NCBI RefSeq assembly: GCF_958979055.1
Contig: NC_084892.1
Span: 1,802,001 to 1,866,000, forward strand
DNA length: 64,000 nt
Source: Alnus glutinosa
Taxonomy: Eukaryota; Streptophyta; Magnoliopsida; Fagales; Betulaceae
Reading direction: 5' to 3'
Shown: positions 61,388 through 64,000 of the stretch, one piece after another
Layout of the letters: every line of letters starts with the position of its first letter
Position numbering within the stretch: the stretch's first letter is position 1
Made by a program: the position numbers and the translations under genes
The notes under the pieces: generated by a model
What the model saw: only the letters and a program-made list of their open reading frames with translations
Databases searched by the model: none
What the model was told of the DNA's origin: nothing

Positions 61388-62669
61388 TCACTCCTTCTGA
61401 AAACGGCTAATAATATTCGAATAAAACTCCCAATCAGAATGTGTAGGGGTTATTGTAGGCTGCCCAAATGGATGATCTTTCACATAAGATGGAACATCAT
61501 CTGCATCAACCAGTCCTTCCAAGTACAGCCGCAAGTCGCCTCCAGGACCTAATGAATGATATAACATTAATTATACTGATATTTAAAATAAAATTCTTAG
61601 AATATCAATAAAAGAATGGTCGTTTTATGTTCTCTCACCCAAAGCCGCATCACCAGCTTGTTCAGCCTTGTACTCGTTGGGAAATATTGCTGTATGGGGC
61701 TGCAATCAAAAATAAAAAATCAAATAAGATACTGATCAAGTTATAGAAAACTCTAATTAAAACCTTTCGAAGAAAGTGGTTAATTATATATTACAGGGTT
61801 TAGCAAGGCCTTATATGGATTAGCATCTATCAGCAACGTCTTTGATTCAGAATATTGAATTCTGGGATTCTCTAGCTTCTTCAACTCTTTCAAAAAGATT
61901 GGCTTTTCCTTGTTCTCCAAGGCCATAAAACCAGAATCAGTGCATTTTTCTTGGCCCTAGAAAATCAAATTTAACAAAGTAATATCAAGATGTTAAAAAC
62001 AGAGAGAGAAGCACCCAGCTGTTTAATTCATTAAAACACATGCTAAATTATCTATAATTACCCAAACAAATAAAAGCTTGCTTTTCAACGACCGTTCCAT
62101 TATGCAGTCCAAGGTGTTGGTCAGATGATATCTACATACCAATACAGAATACTTAAAACAAGCACATCAGCAAAAATGCTAAATATAAGAAACTTGAATG
62201 AAAAACAAAGCAAGAGTCTGTGGCTTATATATATCTACTCACTCCTTTGAAGAAGACCATATTCCCACTTCAAAATTTTCTAAGCAAAATTTCAGGAAAT
62301 CTTCATAATGGGGCCTCTTGTAAACTGATGGACGAAGAAGTTTTGATGAATGATTAGCTGAAAGAGTTAACACAGAAGAATAATTATACCTAATTAACAT
62401 AAAGACAAGAGTTTAATTGCACCATAAAAGCCTCCATAGCCACCATCAGGCTTGCGAAATCTATGATCGCTGGGCCTTTCACGACGGCGAATCCTGTGGC
62501 AGAGCAAGCCTCCTAGGTTCAGAACAAGAAGTTTCTTTCTAGGACCAAGGTTCAACTTCTCTACTGAAAGCCCACACTCTTTTTCATCATCGCTAGAGTA
62601 CTGATACCATTCATCATCGCTAGAGTCGTAGTAATGACATTCATCATCGCTGTAGTCATACCATGACAT
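61388..62669 (-). CDS. FCP1/NIF-like HAD family protein, array member 6 (degenerate active site)
   Basis: Exons are 62669-62423, 62324-62243, 62131-62062, 61956-61795, 61699-61639 and 61548-61388, giving 260 residues. The N-terminus differs from its sisters: YSDDE, SSDDE and SSDDE units separated by Tyr/Trp-rich spacers (residues 6-29) replace the DLKN region. The catalytic loop reads LLVLNLGGLL, with Asn51 and Gly53 instead of the two aspartates. Motif IV is LLIDANPYKAL, so the second Asp of the usual DD pair is also lost. Exon 3 is one codon longer (ERSLKSK). The donor of exon 1 (TATG/GTGCAA) is weak, so splicing there is less certain. This is the most diverged intact member and the least likely to be an active phosphatase. 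Confidence 0.87.
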
Positions 62670-62739
62670 CTTTGCTAAAACGAGAATAGAAATGGCGTTT
62701 TGCAGATGGAAAACACAAAATCCGAATTAGGGTGTATTA

Positions 62740-63570
62740 AAATCTAGTGCGATCTATGAAGAAGATCTAGAATTAATTAAGATGATTTCAAAATAAAACG
62801 CAGGAAAAAGGAGAATTTGGACAGCCCATATTACATACCAGGAATCGCGTGTGTTAAGGTTGGAAATCACGGCAGCTAAGGAAAGTGAAACTTCCATCAC
62901 AACATATACTCTCCAAAATGCTGCCCATGGGGCATGGGTTAGTGGTAAAGGAATGTCACTTGATTGGCACTTCAGTTTTTATGGTTATTTTACCGTTAAC
63001 CCCTAGCCTTTGTCCATTATGCTTCTTAGCTCTTAATTCTGTTTAGCCGATGTTTAAAAAATATTAGCCCTACATTATTAATTGGTATATATATTTCTTT
63101 TACAATTTGCTACATGTTTCAACGTAAGAGTACTGGAAGATGTTAATAAATTTTTTTTCATTAAAAGAGTTACAGACCAATTAATATACCTATAGGATAT
63201 TACTCTCGTTTTCTCTCTCTCTCTCTCTCTCTCTCTCTTTATTTTTATTTTTTTAACAATAATTTGGTTTTGTTTACCTCATCACAGTACTTTACTAGCC
63301 AATTGCTAAATAGGTTTAAGCATTCTCATCCCACTAGCGAAAATAAACAAAGTATTTGAGTTAGTAGAAAGGTTAAAATGAGACCAAAATAATAGGCTGC
63401 ATCCAACTCAACGGATTGGAGAAATAATATTTAAATTGAATAATAAAAGTTGATGTGGAAAATAGAAAGCTGAATATAGGTGCTTTAAAAAATTGAATAA
63501 TTAAAATAGAAAATAGAGAGTACACATTGATGAGCAAATTATGAATGCTAAGAGCCTAATTATTCTAGCT
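62740..63570. repeat. Duplicated upstream segment, copy 2 (partner 47380-47920)
   Basis: It matches the 5' flank of member 1. It contains an extra stretch of about 300 bp (about 63190-63530, including a (TC)n run at 63210-63238) before the shared ATTATGAATGCTAAGAGCCT end. Confidence 0.88.
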
Positions 63571-63589
63571 TTGCCCACATGACTGGAAT

Positions 63590-64000
63590 GTGTTAGAGGA
63601 TAAATCAGTAGCTCACCTCTCCTCCAGCATGAAACTCAGCAAGCAAGAGACTTCCACATTTCCTGCTGACCAGTCCCCTTACAGCACCAGCTACACTGCA
63701 GGCTAAGCTCACAATCTCTCCTGGATTCCTGCTGAATCTTGTGCTCCATGTTTTCCGGATGCACCTTCCCCGTGTCATAGCTACACTGCAGCAGCCTATA
63801 GCACAGACAAGCAAGCAGCGTTACAACCACACTGCAGCAGCCTCTAGCACTGACCAACAGCAGCTACAAGCAGCCCCGTTTCCTCGATTCCTGCTACCAA
63901 TGTTTCCTGCTGCCTTCTCCTCAAACTCAGCACATAGTCAAATGTTTCCCTCGTAGAACTCTGTTATAGTTTGTCTTATGTTTCAACGTAGGTTTCTGCA
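63590..64000 (+). mobile_element. Probable 5' end of an LTR retrotransposon (cut by the window)
   Basis: Similarity to the paralogous flank (47880-47926) stops right after GGAATGT, where TGTTAGAGGATAAATC begins here. TG at the start and a change to GC-richer sequence fit an LTR, possibly Copia. ACACTGCAGCAGCCT occurs twice (about 63784 and 63830). The other end is outside the window. Confidence 0.5.

Overview
The window is nuclear DNA of a flowering plant, most likely a eudicot and possibly a woody one. It is AT-rich, with GT-AG introns, long (TA)n runs, many small inverted-repeat transposons, a plant L1-type LINE, and plant-only gene families (CYP76-type P450, DUF3475/DUF668 protein, AHL protein). 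The species is not identified.

Layout: 1-4700 is a decayed LINE whose 5' end lies outside the window. 4700-20650 has no host gene. It holds two diverged copies of one non-coding block (about 6748-12062 and 15325-17805); the first copy carries at least six transposon insertions that the second lacks, so the second gives 'empty sites'. A further local duplication (about 12500-13340 and 13890-14790) lies between them. 20836-23850 is an intact two-exon P450 on the + strand. 26156-27871 is an intron-free DUF3475/DUF668 coding sequence on the - strand. 28860-39230 is gene-poor. 39548-44038 is a five-exon AT-hook/PPC (AHL) gene on the + strand, with one apparent GC-AG intron.

44964-62669 is the most distinctive part: a tandem array on the - strand of an FCP1/NIF-like HAD family. 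I could splice four members end to end into open six-exon genes of 254-260 residues with nearly identical exon lengths. Two further members are broken. In the DxDxT motif that supplies the catalytic aspartates, three of the four intact members have lost the first Asp (Gly, Gly, Asn) and all four have Gly at the second. They look like a family of pseudophosphatases kept open by selection. The N-terminal acidic Ser/Asp/Glu tract varies between members.

Transposons lie between and inside these genes. They include an element with long inverted repeats, a 9-bp target duplication and a captured piece of an AAA-ATPase gene (50752-51525); several MITEs with readable target duplications; a probable solo LTR; hAT-like and Tourist-like elements; a tRNA-derived SINE; and the probable start of an LTR element at the right edge. 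The host genes do not form a pathway: the P450 is probably an ER monooxygenase, the AHL protein a nuclear DNA-binding regulator, the DUF668 protein probably membrane- or signalling-associated, and the HAD array of unknown non-catalytic or altered function.
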